Assembly (NCBI RefSeq): GCF_024703995.1
Contig: NZ_JAMXQV010000008.1
Location: 186,001 to 250,000, forward strand
Source: Amycolatopsis iheyensis
GTDB lineage: Bacteria; Actinomycetota; Actinomycetes; Mycobacteriales; Pseudonocardiaceae
Length of the DNA: 64,000 nt
Direction: 5' to 3'
Below are positions 53,934-62,117 of this stretch, one piece after another. Positions within the stretch are counted from its first letter, which is position 1. Each line of letters begins with the position of its first letter. A program made the translations under genes and the position numbers. Under the pieces are notes generated by a model, which worked only from the letters and a program-made list of their open reading frames with translations, did no database searches and was not told where the DNA came from.

Positions 53934-54020
53934 AGCGCCCCAATGTGGCCTTCGGTGCGTCTGACGCACCGAAGGCCACATTGGGTGCGTCAGACGCAAC
54001 CAAGGCCACATTGGGGCGCT
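53934..54020. repeat. Dispersed double-palindrome element, copy 3 (inverted)
   Basis: 87 nt, the reverse complement of copy 2 trimmed by one base at each end. It lies between the convergent Pro/Thr-rich and TetR genes and overlaps the tetR stop codon by 2 nt. Confidence 0.85.
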
Positions 54021-54660
54021 AGGCCAGGACCGCCGCGATGATCGCGTCGCGCAGGAACCTCCCATAGCGCTCCGGCGACCATCCCCGCTCCAGGCAGAGC
54101 AGTTCGTACTGCTCGGGACCGTGGTAGGTCCACAGGACGTCGCGGACGTCGTCGGCCGTCAGGCCGGCGCGCACCAGGCCGGTGGCCACCAGGTCGGCCG
54201 CGAAGTACGTCATCGCCGTCAGCATCTCGGCCCGCATCTGGGCCCAGACCTCCGCCGCCGCCGGGTCGGCCGCCGCCGCGTCGCGGGCCAGCAGCTGCAC
54301 CGGGACCACCACCGGGGCGATCCCCGCGAGGTGCGTCAGGTACATCTCGATCTTGCGCGCGGGCGACGGCTCCACCTGGATCGCCGCGATGAAGTCGCGC
54401 CCGGCGATCGGGACATCCTCGTCGTCGCCCGCGACCGTCACGTCGAAGACCGCCTTGAGCAGCGTCGCCTTGTTGGCGAACGCCTTGTAGACCGTCTGCA
54501 CCGCGACCCCCGCCGTCTTCGCCACCTCGGGCATCGCCGTGGCCGCGTACCCCTTCTCGCGGAAGAGCCCCGACGCCGCGGCCAGGATCCGGCGGCGGTT
54601 CTCGCGTGCCTGCTCCTGGCGGCGAGACGTGTCGTACCGGCGCTTGACAGGCTCGGTCAT
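54019..54660 (-). CDS. TetR-family transcriptional regulator
   Basis: A 213-residue TetR protein with a basic N-terminus (VKRRYDTSRRQEQARENRRR) and helix-turn-helix GYAATAMPEVAKTAGVAVQTVYKAFANKATLL near residues 38-69. It is divergent from an acyl-CoA-dehydrogenase-like gene, with two operators in the 65-nt gap, and probably represses both. Its stop lies inside palindromic element copy 3. Confidence 0.86.
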   Translation of the reverse strand: MTEPVKRRYDTSRRQEQARENRRRILAAASGLFREKGYAATAMPEVAKTAGVAVQTVYKAFANKATLLKAVFDVTVAGDDEDVPIAGRDFIAAIQVEPSPARKIEMYLTHLAGIAPVVVPVQLLARDAAAADPAAAEVWAQMRAEMLTAMTYFAADLVATGLVRAGLTADDVRDVLWTYHGPEQYELLCLERGWSPERYGRFLRDAIIAAVLA

Positions 54661-54664
54661 TTAT

Positions 54665-54699
54665 GTAGAGACTCCTCTATCAAATAGATGTCCATCTAT
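54665..54699. promoter_or_regulatory. Two tandem TetR-type operators in a divergent promoter
   Basis: GTAGAG-ACTC-CTCTAT (54665-54680) and ATAGAT-GTCC-ATCTAT (54684-54699) share 6-bp arms and 4-nt spacers, 19 bp centre to centre. They lie between the divergent tetR and flavoenzyme genes. Confidence 0.62.
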
Positions 54700-54725
54700 C
54701 ATGACACCCTGAGGGGGCGTTGACC

Positions 54726-55865
54726 ATGATGGGACAAGCCACGACCGACGCCGTTACCGCCGCGCGGGAGCTCGCACCCGAGCTGAGCCGGCGGGCCGTC
54801 GAAGCCGAGGAGCTCAAGACCCTGCCGGGCGATCTCGTCGAGCGGGCGCGGGAGGCCGGGCTCTTCCGCCTGGCGACCCCGCGCGCCCTCGGCGGGCAGG
54901 AGCTGCCGCCCGCCGAGTTCGTCGAAGTCATCGAGGAGCTGTCCCGCGCCGACGGGTCCGCGGGCTGGACGATCGCCATCGGCAACGGCTCGGCGTTCCT
55001 CGCCTGGCTCGACCCGGCCGTCGCGGCGGAGCTCGTGAACGGGCGGCCGGACCCGATCGGCGGCGGCGTCTTCGCGCCGATGGGCCGCTTGACCCCGGAC
55101 GGCGCCGGCAAGTTCACGCTCACCGGCCGGTGGGGCTTCTGCAGCGGCAGCCCGCACACGGACTTGTTCTTCAACGGCGGCTTCGCCGGCGGCGACCCAC
55201 AGGACTGGCGGCTGGCCGTGGTCCCGGCGGCCGAGGTGCGGGTGATCGAGAACTGGGACGTCAGCGGCCTGCGCGGCACCGGCAGCCACGACGTCGAGAT
55301 CGAGGCCGTCGTTCGCGAGGAGCACACGATCTCGCCGTTCACGAACCCGGCCCGCCACGACGGCCCGCTGTGGCGGTTCCCGTTCTTCACGTTCATCGGC
55401 ACGGTGCTGGCGGGCGTCCCGCTCGGCATCGCGAGGCGCGCGCTGGACGAGTTCACCGAGTTCGCCCCGGCCAAGTTCCGCCCACCGGGCCCGGGCCCCC
55501 TGGCCGAGGACGGCGACGTCCAGGTGGCGCTGACCCGGGCGGAAGGCAGGCTGCGTTCGGCGCGGGCGTTCGTCTTCGACGCACTGGGCACGCTGTGGGA
55601 CACGGCGTGCGCGGGCGACGTGCCGGACGCGGCTCAGCGGGGCCAGTTCCTGCTGTCGACCCAGCAGGCGATGCGCGCGTCGCTGAGCGCGGTGAACATC
55701 GCGTTCGGCTTCGCGGGAGCGGGAGCGTTGCACGCGGACCAGCCACTGCAGCGCTGCTTCCGCGACCTCCACGCGGCGTCCCAGCACATTTACTTCTCCG
55801 CGGCGGCTTCGAAGCGGTACGCGAAGCTGCGGTTCGGGATCGACCAGCCGACCTTCTGGTTCTAG
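54726..55865 (+). CDS. Acyl-CoA dehydrogenase-fold flavoenzyme (HsaA-like)
   Basis: A 379-residue protein of the acyl-CoA dehydrogenase fold. GLFRLATPRALGGQELPPAEFVEVIEELSRADGSAGWT and GRWGFCSGSPHTD point to the flavin-dependent monooxygenase branch (HsaA, DszC and relatives) rather than true dehydrogenases. Such enzymes hydroxylate aromatic or sulfur compounds with reduced flavin from a partner. GAGGGGG lies 8 nt before the ATG at 54726; ATG 54729 is also possible. No flavin reductase is adjacent. It is probably repressed by the divergent TetR. Confidence 0.82.
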   Translation: MMGQATTDAVTAARELAPELSRRAVEAEELKTLPGDLVERAREAGLFRLATPRALGGQELPPAEFVEVIEELSRADGSAGWTIAIGNGSAFLAWLDPAVAAELVNGRPDPIGGGVFAPMGRLTPDGAGKFTLTGRWGFCSGSPHTDLFFNGGFAGGDPQDWRLAVVPAAEVRVIENWDVSGLRGTGSHDVEIEAVVREEHTISPFTNPARHDGPLWRFPFFTFIGTVLAGVPLGIARRALDEFTEFAPAKFRPPGPGPLAEDGDVQVALTRAEGRLRSARAFVFDALGTLWDTACAGDVPDAAQRGQFLLSTQQAMRASLSAVNIAFGFAGAGALHADQPLQRCFRDLHAASQHIYFSAAASKRYAKLRFGIDQPTFWF

Positions 55866-56059
55866 CGAACGCAGCGGCGCCAGCTCTCCGCGTAGTAGGT
55901 GACGAGGGCGGGGACGATCCCGAAAAGGCCGTGGGCCCACGGCTCGGCGCTGCCGACGACGGCCGCGACCGCCACGCCGGCGAGGTACCCGATCGCGATC
56001 AACGCGAGGACGACCGCACTCCTCGGGCCGGCCACTGCTTGTTTCCCCCCAGCACCCAT
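55862..56059 (-). CDS. Small two-helix membrane protein
   Basis: 65 residues with hydrophobic stretches AVVLALIAIGYLAGVAVAAVVG and LFGIVPALVTYYA and a basic end. The ATG overlaps the stop of the upstream 73-residue gene by one base (TGATG). Its own stop overlaps the convergent flavoenzyme by 4 nt. The function is unknown. Confidence 0.55.
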   Translation of the reverse strand: MGAGGKQAVAGPRSAVVLALIAIGYLAGVAVAAVVGSAEPWAHGLFGIVPALVTYYAESWRRCVR

Positions 56060-56280
56060 CAGCGCCGCCTCAGCCGGTCGGCGAACAACGCCCACAGATA
56101 AACCGTCAGCAAAGCACCCGCACCGGCCGCCGCGACGCGCAGCCAGGTCAGCTCGCCCTCGAACGACGTGAAGACCCAGCCCAGGGCGCAGAACGTCGCG
56201 CCCACCGCCAGCGTCAGCACGATCACCGGAGGAATGCGCTCACCGCCGCGCAGCCACGTCTTCGTCCCGTCCATGGTCAT
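56059..56280 (-). CDS. Small two-helix membrane protein
   Basis: 73 residues with two hydrophobic helices (PPVIVLTLAVGATFCALGWVF and VAAAGAGALLTVYLWALFA) and a basic RLRRR tail. It lies 15 nt downstream of kdpE on the same strand, so it could be at the end of the kdp transcript. No function is assigned. Confidence 0.55.
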   Translation of the reverse strand: MTMDGTKTWLRGGERIPPVIVLTLAVGATFCALGWVFTSFEGELTWLRVAAAGAGALLTVYLWALFADRLRRR

Positions 56281-56295
56281 GGGGTACCCACCGCG

Positions 56296-56994
56296 CTAAA
56301 GCTCGAAGCGGTACCCCATGCCCGGCTCGGTCAACAAGTGCCGGGGGCGCGACGGCTCCGGCTCCAGCTTGCGCCGCAGCTGGGCCAGGTACACCCGCAG
56401 GTAATGGGACTCCGTTTCGTACGTCGGGCCCCACACCTCGCGCAACAGCTGCTTCTGCGCCACCAGCCGGCCGCGGTTGCGGACCAGCAGCTCCAGCACA
56501 CCCCACTCCGTCTTCGTCAGGTGCACCTCGACGCCGTCGTGGCGGCGGACCTTCTTCGCCGCCAGGTCGACGCTGAACGACGACGTCTCCACCACCGCGT
56601 CGACGTCGTCCGCGCCCGCCACCGCCGAGCGGCGGACCGCCGCGCGCAGGCGGGCCAGCAGCTCGTCCATGCCGAACGGCTTGGTGACGTAGTCGTCGGC
56701 GCCCGCGTCGAGGGCCTGGACCTTGTCCGCCGAATCCCCGCGCGCGGACAGCACGATGATCGGGACCGTCGTCCAGCCGCGCAGGCCCGCGATCACCTCC
56801 GTCCCGTCCAGGTCCGGCAGACCCAGATCGAGCACCACCACGTCCGGCTTGGTCTCGGCCACCGCCTTCAACGCGGCCGTGCCGTCGTGCGCGGTGATCA
56901 CCTTGTAGCCGCGGGCGTTGAGGTTGATCCGCAGTGCCCGCACGATCTGCGGCTCGTCGTCCACCACCAGCACGGTGGCGCCCGGGTCGCTCAT
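56296..56994 (-). CDS. kdpE: Kdp response regulator KdpE
   Basis: A 232-residue OmpR-type regulator. The receiver domain has DDEP and the phosphoacceptor Asp in VVVLDLGLPDLDG (near residue 54), with Lys in YVTKPFGMDEL. The C-terminal winged helix contains LTKTEWGVLELLVRNRGRLVAQKQLLREVWG. It activates kdpFABC when potassium is low. Its ATG overlaps the kdpD stop by 4 nt. Confidence 0.94.
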   Translation of the reverse strand: MSDPGATVLVVDDEPQIVRALRINLNARGYKVITAHDGTAALKAVAETKPDVVVLDLGLPDLDGTEVIAGLRGWTTVPIIVLSARGDSADKVQALDAGADDYVTKPFGMDELLARLRAAVRRSAVAGADDVDAVVETSSFSVDLAAKKVRRHDGVEVHLTKTEWGVLELLVRNRGRLVAQKQLLREVWGPTYETESHYLRVYLAQLRRKLEPEPSRPRHLLTEPGMGYRFEL

Positions 56995-59519
56995 CGCACC
57001 CCCTCCTCTTCGAACTCGACGCTGAACGCGGGCAGCGAGACCACGACCGTGAGCCCGCCACCCGGGGTGTCTTCGGCGCGGATCGTCCCGCCCATCGCCT
57101 CGGTGAACCCCTTCGCCACCGACAACCCCAGCCCGACGCCCGGGGTCGTGTCCCGGTCGCCGCCCAGGCGCTGGAACGGCGCGAACGCCGAGTCCGCCGC
57201 GCCCTTGCGCAGTCCCTTGCCGTGGTCGACGATCCGCAGCTCCACCTGGCCGGAGTGCGCCGACGCCCGCGCCGACACCGGCGCGCCGCCGTGCCGGAGC
57301 GCGTTGTCCAGCACGTTCGCCACCACCCGCTCCAGCAGGCCCGGGTCGGCCAGCACCGACGGCAGCTGGTCGTCGACCGCCACCCGCACCCCGTCCGAAG
57401 AGTCCACAGTGGACAGCGCGTGCGCCACGACCTCGTCGTAGCCCACCGGACGCAGGTGCGGCTTCACCGCGCCGGTGGCCAGCCGCGACGAGTCGAGCAG
57501 GTTGTCGATCAGCCCGGTCAGCCGGTCGGCCGACAGCTCGATGGCCTCCATCAGCTCGGCCGTGTCCGCTTCGGACAGGTCGAGGTCGGGTGCGCGCAGG
57601 CTGCCGATCGACGCCTTGATCGACGTCAGCGGCGTGCGCAGGTCGTGCCCGACCGCGGACAGCAACGTCGTGCGCAGCTCGGTCGCCTCGGCCTTGCGCT
57701 CGGCGCGGGCCGCGGCGGCGGCCGTCCGCTGCTGCCGCAGCGCGAGCAGCGCCTGCCCCGCCACGGCTTCCAGCACCCGCCGGTCGGCCGCCGGCAACGC
57801 CCGGCCCCGCAGCGTCAGGTGGACGTCGGCGGTGACGGCGATGTCGACGTCGGCCTCGTCGGGGTCGGCACACGGCTGCTCCCCCGCGGTCGCCACCCCG
57901 CGCCATTCGCCGTCCTGCTTCTCCAGCAAGGTCACCGAAGTCAGGGCGAAGTTCTCCCGGACCTTCTCCAGCAGCCGCTCGATCGGGTTCGCGTGGGTCA
58001 GCACGGTCCGGGCGTAGGAGGCGAGCAGCGCGGCCTCGGTCCGGGCGCGCGCGGCCTGCGTCGCCCGGCGCGCGGCCTGGTCGACGACGAGCGCGACCAG
58101 CACCGCGACCACGACCATCGCGATCAGCGTCACGAGGTTCTGCGGGGTGTGCACGGTCAGCGTGTACAGCGGTGGCGTGAAGAAGAAGTTCAACAGCCCG
58201 GCGCCGAGCACGGCCGCGAGCAACGCCGGCCCGAGGCCGCCGACCAGCGCGACGACGACCGTGGCCAGCACGTAGGAGATGACATCGGTGGCGAAGTCGA
58301 GCCCGGTCGGGATGAAGAAGCCGACGACGGTGACGAGCACCGGCAGCACGACACTGAGCACCCAGCCCGCGACCAGCCGCGAGAAGCCCAGCGGGCTCGC
58401 GCTCAGCCGGGCTCGCAGCCGCCCGCCGGCCTCGGAGTGGGTGACCATGTGGACGTCGATCGAGCCGGACTGCCGCACGACGCCGGCGCCGATGCCCTCG
58501 TCGAACAGCCGCGCCACGCGCGAACGCCGCGAGGTGCCGATCACCAGCTGGGTCGCGTTGACCCCGCGGGCGAAGTCCAGCAGCGCGGTCGGGACGTCGT
58601 CGCCGACGACGGTGTGGAAGGTCGCGCCGACCTCCTCGGCCAGCGTCCGGCAGCGGGCGATCGCGGCGGGCCCGAGCCCGGACAGGCCGTCACCACGCAG
58701 GATGTGCACGACCTGCAGCTCGGCGCCGGCGCGGGTGGCGATCCGGCTGGCGCGGCGGATGAGCGTCTCGCTCTCCGGCCCGCCGGTGATGGAGACGACG
58801 ACGCGTTCGCGCGCCTCCCAGGTGTCGGTGATCCGCTGCTCGGCGCGGTAGCGCTGCAGGGCGACGTCGACCTGGTCGGCCACCCACAGCAGGGCCAATT
58901 CGCGCAACGCGGTGAGGTTGCCGGGCCGGAAGTAGTTGCCGAGCGCGGCGTCGATCCGCTCGGCCGGGTAGACGTTGCCGTGCGCGAGCCGCCGCCGCAG
59001 CGCCTCCGGCGTGATGTCGACCAGCTCCAGCTGTTCGGCGCGGCGGACGACCTCGTCCGGCACGGTCTCCTGCTGCGTGACGCCGGTGATCCGCTCGACG
59101 ACGTCGTTGAGGCTCTGCAGGTGCTGCACGTTGACCGTGGACAGCACGTCGATCCCGGCTTCGAGCAGTTCCCCGACGTCCTGCCAGCGCTTGGCGTTGC
59201 GGGAACCCGGGACGTTGGTGTGCGCCAGCTCGTCGACGACCGCGACTTCCGGGGCTCGCGCGAGGATGGCGTCGACGTCCATCTCGTCGAACTCGCGGCC
59301 GCGGTGCTCGGCGTGGCGCCGCGGCACGACTTCGAGGCCGTCGAGCAGGACCGCGGTCTTCTCGCGGCCGTGCGTCTCGACGAGCCCGACGACGACGTCG
59401 GTGCCGCGGTCGAGCCGCCGGCGTGCTTCGCCGAGCATGGCGAAGGTCTTGCCGACGCCAGGAGCCGCGCCGAGGTAGATCCTCAGCTCCCCTCGGCGCG
59501 GCTTCTTCGTACTGGTCAC
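56991..59519 (-). CDS. kdpD: Potassium sensor histidine kinase KdpD
   Basis: 842 residues. The N-terminal KdpD domain has Walker A GAAPGVGKT (17-25) and a Usp-like domain. Four membrane helices lie near residues 390-490, then a GAF-like region. The kinase core has the H-box SAVGHDLRTPLTSIKASIG and the ATPase NVLDNALRHGG and GVGLGLSVAKGFTEAMGG. It senses low potassium or turgor and phosphorylates KdpE. GTG 59519 is used; it starts 4 nt after the kdpC stop. Confidence 0.94.
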   Translation of the reverse strand: MTSTKKPRRGELRIYLGAAPGVGKTFAMLGEARRRLDRGTDVVVGLVETHGREKTAVLLDGLEVVPRRHAEHRGREFDEMDVDAILARAPEVAVVDELAHTNVPGSRNAKRWQDVGELLEAGIDVLSTVNVQHLQSLNDVVERITGVTQQETVPDEVVRRAEQLELVDITPEALRRRLAHGNVYPAERIDAALGNYFRPGNLTALRELALLWVADQVDVALQRYRAEQRITDTWEARERVVVSITGGPESETLIRRASRIATRAGAELQVVHILRGDGLSGLGPAAIARCRTLAEEVGATFHTVVGDDVPTALLDFARGVNATQLVIGTSRRSRVARLFDEGIGAGVVRQSGSIDVHMVTHSEAGGRLRARLSASPLGFSRLVAGWVLSVVLPVLVTVVGFFIPTGLDFATDVISYVLATVVVALVGGLGPALLAAVLGAGLLNFFFTPPLYTLTVHTPQNLVTLIAMVVVAVLVALVVDQAARRATQAARARTEAALLASYARTVLTHANPIERLLEKVRENFALTSVTLLEKQDGEWRGVATAGEQPCADPDEADVDIAVTADVHLTLRGRALPAADRRVLEAVAGQALLALRQQRTAAAAARAERKAEATELRTTLLSAVGHDLRTPLTSIKASIGSLRAPDLDLSEADTAELMEAIELSADRLTGLIDNLLDSSRLATGAVKPHLRPVGYDEVVAHALSTVDSSDGVRVAVDDQLPSVLADPGLLERVVANVLDNALRHGGAPVSARASAHSGQVELRIVDHGKGLRKGAADSAFAPFQRLGGDRDTTPGVGLGLSVAKGFTEAMGGTIRAEDTPGGGLTVVVSLPAFSVEFEEEGVR

Positions 59520-59523
59520 GCTG

Positions 59524-60123
59524 TCAGTGTGCCCCTCCGGCCGCGGCTTGCACGGCCAAGTTGAGCGGGAGCACATCGACGCCGGGGACCCCGATTCCCG
59601 CTCCGCCGGTGTTCGCTTCGACCAGCTGGCGAACCCGATCCACCGGCAGCCCGGTGTTCCGGGCGACGCGGGTGATCTGGAGGTCCGCGTAGGCCACGCT
59701 GATCGCCGGGTCGAGGCCCGATCCCGACGCCGTCACGGCGTCCGGCGGCACCTGGTCGGGTGACACCCCTTCGCGCTGGGCGATGGCCGCACGCCGCTCC
59801 TGGATGGTCTTCACCAGGTCCTCGTTGTACGGCCCCTTGTTCGACGCGCCGGACGGCATCTCCGCGGTGACCACCGAGGGCCGGGTGTGGAACCACGGGT
59901 CGTGCGCCGGGTCGGCGGGCACCGGGTCGACGCCGATGAGCGACGAGCCCACTGCCTGGCCGTTCCGCGTGACGACCGAGCCTTCGGCGTTGCCCGCCAG
60001 CCCGGGGATCCGGGCCACGGCCCACACGGCCAGGGGGTAGAGGATCCCGAGCAGGACCGTCATCACGATGAGGACGCGCAGCCCGGCCCAGGTCTGCTTG
60101 ACGAGAGTGTTCACGAACTTCAC
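59524..60123 (-). CDS. kdpC: Potassium-transporting ATPase subunit KdpC
   Basis: A 199-residue subunit with one N-terminal membrane helix (VLIVMTVLLGILYPLAVWAVA) and a periplasmic domain holding GSSLIGVDP, FHTRPS, DAVTASGSGLDPAIS and the C-terminal GVPGVDVLPLNLAV, all KdpC hallmarks. GTG at 60123 overlaps the kdpB stop (GTGA); a second in-frame GTG is 9 nt later. Confidence 0.94.
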   Translation of the reverse strand: MKFVNTLVKQTWAGLRVLIVMTVLLGILYPLAVWAVARIPGLAGNAEGSVVTRNGQAVGSSLIGVDPVPADPAHDPWFHTRPSVVTAEMPSGASNKGPYNEDLVKTIQERRAAIAQREGVSPDQVPPDAVTASGSGLDPAISVAYADLQITRVARNTGLPVDRVRQLVEANTGGAGIGVPGVDVLPLNLAVQAAAGGAH

Positions 60124-62117
60124 CCGATTCCAGGGATGAGGCGCACGAGCAGGTCGATCAGCCAGATCCCGAGGAAGGGGCTGACGATCCCGCCGAGGCC
60201 GTAGACGAGCAGGTTCCGGCGCAGCAGGGCCGAGGCCGACGACGGCTTGTACCGCACGCCGCGCAGGGCCAGCGGGATGAGCACGACGATGATCAGCGCG
60301 TTGAAGATGACCGCCGACAGGATCGCCGACTTCGGGGTGGCCAGGTGCATGATGTTCAGGCCACCCAGCTGGGCGTAGATGCCGGTGAACATCGCGGGCA
60401 GGATCGCGAAGTACTTCGCGAGGTCGTTGGCGACGCTGAACGTCGTCAGCGCGCCGCGGGTGATGAGCAGCTGCTTGCCGATCTCGACGATCTCGATCAG
60501 CTTCGTCGGGTCGCTGTCGAGGTCGACCATGTTGCCGGCCTCCTTCGCGGCCGACGTGCCGGTGTTCATCGCGACGCCGACGTCGGACTGCGCGAGCGCC
60601 GGGGCGTCGTTGGTGCCGTCGCCGGTCATCGCGACCAGGCGCCCGCCCTCCTGCTCCTGCTTGATGAGCGCCATCTTGTCCTCGGGCTTTGCCTCGGCGA
60701 GGTAGTCGTCGACGCCCGCGTCCGCGGCGATGGCCTTGGCGGTGAGCGGGTTGTCGCCGGTGATCATCACCGTCTTGATGCCCATCGCGCGCAGCTCTTC
60801 GAAGCGCTCCTTCATGCCCGGCTTGACGACGTCGGACAGCCGGATCACGCCACGCACCACGGTGTCCTCGGCGACGACGAGCGGAGTGCCGCCCTGGGCG
60901 CTGATGTCGTCGACCACGCGCTCGGTCTCGTCGGGGAACTCGCCGCCGTTGTCCCGCACCCACGCGCGGACGGCGCTCGCCGCGCCCTTGCGGATCCGCC
61001 GGTTCCCGATGTCGAGGCCCGACATCCAGGTCTGCGCGGTGAACGGGACGAACTCACCCTGCTCGTCCTGGTCCGCGTAGTCCGACGTCAGCTCGACGAC
61101 ACTGCGCCCTTCGGGTGTTTCATCCGCCAGGCTGGCCAGCCGGGCCGCCCGCGCGAGTTCGTCCGGTGTGGACGATCCCACCGGGATCAGCTCGGTGGCC
61201 CGGCGGTTGCCGAAGGTGATCGTGCCGGTCTTGTCCAGCAGCAACGTCGAGACGTCGCCGGCGGCTTCGACCGCGCGGCCGCTGGTCGCGAGGACGTTGC
61301 GCTGCACCAGGCGGTCCATCCCGGCGATGCCGATGGCGCTCAGCAGCGCGCCGATCGTCGTCGGGATGAGGCAGACCAGCAACGCGGTCAGCACGATCAC
61401 GGACTGCTCGCTACCGGAGTAGCGGGCCATCGGCTGCAGTGCCACAACGGCGAGCAGGAAGATGATCGTCAACGTCGAAAGCAGGATCGTCAGCGCGATC
61501 TCGTTCGGCGTCTTCTGCCGCGAAGCGCCTTCCACCAACGCGATCATCCGGTCCACAAAGGACTCGCCCGGTTTGGTCGTGATCTTCACGACGATCCGGT
61601 CGCTCAGCACGGTCGTGCCGCCGGTGACGGCCGACCGGTCGCCGCCGGACTCGCGGATGACCGGGGCCGACTCACCGGTGATGGCCGACTCGTCGACGGT
61701 CGCGATGCCCTCGACGACGTCGCCGTCCCCGGGGATCACCTGGCCCGCCTCGACGACGACCAGGTCGCCGACCTTCAGCTCGACGCCCGGCACCTGCTCC
61801 TCACCGTCCGAGGTGAGCCGGCGGGCAACGGTCTCCTTCTTCGACCGCCGCAGGCTCTCGGCTTGGGCCTTGCCGCGGCCTTCGGCGACGGCCTCGGCGA
61901 GGTTCGCGAACAGGACCGTGAACCAGAGCCAGACGGCGATCAGGATGGTGAACACGCTCGGGTCGGTGACCGCGAAGACGGTGGTGAGCGCGGAACCCAC
62001 CCACACCACGAACATCACGGGGTTGCCGAGCTGGTGCTTCGGGTTGAGCTTCCGGAACGCGTCGGGCAACGACGTCCAGAGCTGGCGGGGGCTGAACACC
62101 CCGGCGCCGACGGTCAT
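60120..62117 (-). CDS. kdpB: Potassium-transporting P-type ATPase subunit KdpB
   Basis: A 665-residue P-type ATPase. The phosphorylated Asp295 lies in DKTGTITFGNRRA; ITGESAPV is the actuator motif, and MTGDGTNDAPALAQ the hinge motif. It drives potassium entry through KdpA. ATG 62117 overlaps the kdpA stop by 4 nt. An upstream extension of the open frame, antisense-free but non-homologous, is not coding. Confidence 0.96.
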   Translation of the reverse strand: MTVGAGVFSPRQLWTSLPDAFRKLNPKHQLGNPVMFVVWVGSALTTVFAVTDPSVFTILIAVWLWFTVLFANLAEAVAEGRGKAQAESLRRSKKETVARRLTSDGEEQVPGVELKVGDLVVVEAGQVIPGDGDVVEGIATVDESAITGESAPVIRESGGDRSAVTGGTTVLSDRIVVKITTKPGESFVDRMIALVEGASRQKTPNEIALTILLSTLTIIFLLAVVALQPMARYSGSEQSVIVLTALLVCLIPTTIGALLSAIGIAGMDRLVQRNVLATSGRAVEAAGDVSTLLLDKTGTITFGNRRATELIPVGSSTPDELARAARLASLADETPEGRSVVELTSDYADQDEQGEFVPFTAQTWMSGLDIGNRRIRKGAASAVRAWVRDNGGEFPDETERVVDDISAQGGTPLVVAEDTVVRGVIRLSDVVKPGMKERFEELRAMGIKTVMITGDNPLTAKAIAADAGVDDYLAEAKPEDKMALIKQEQEGGRLVAMTGDGTNDAPALAQSDVGVAMNTGTSAAKEAGNMVDLDSDPTKLIEIVEIGKQLLITRGALTTFSVANDLAKYFAILPAMFTGIYAQLGGLNIMHLATPKSAILSAVIFNALIIVVLIPLALRGVRYKPSSASALLRRNLLVYGLGGIVSPFLGIWLIDLLVRLIPGIG

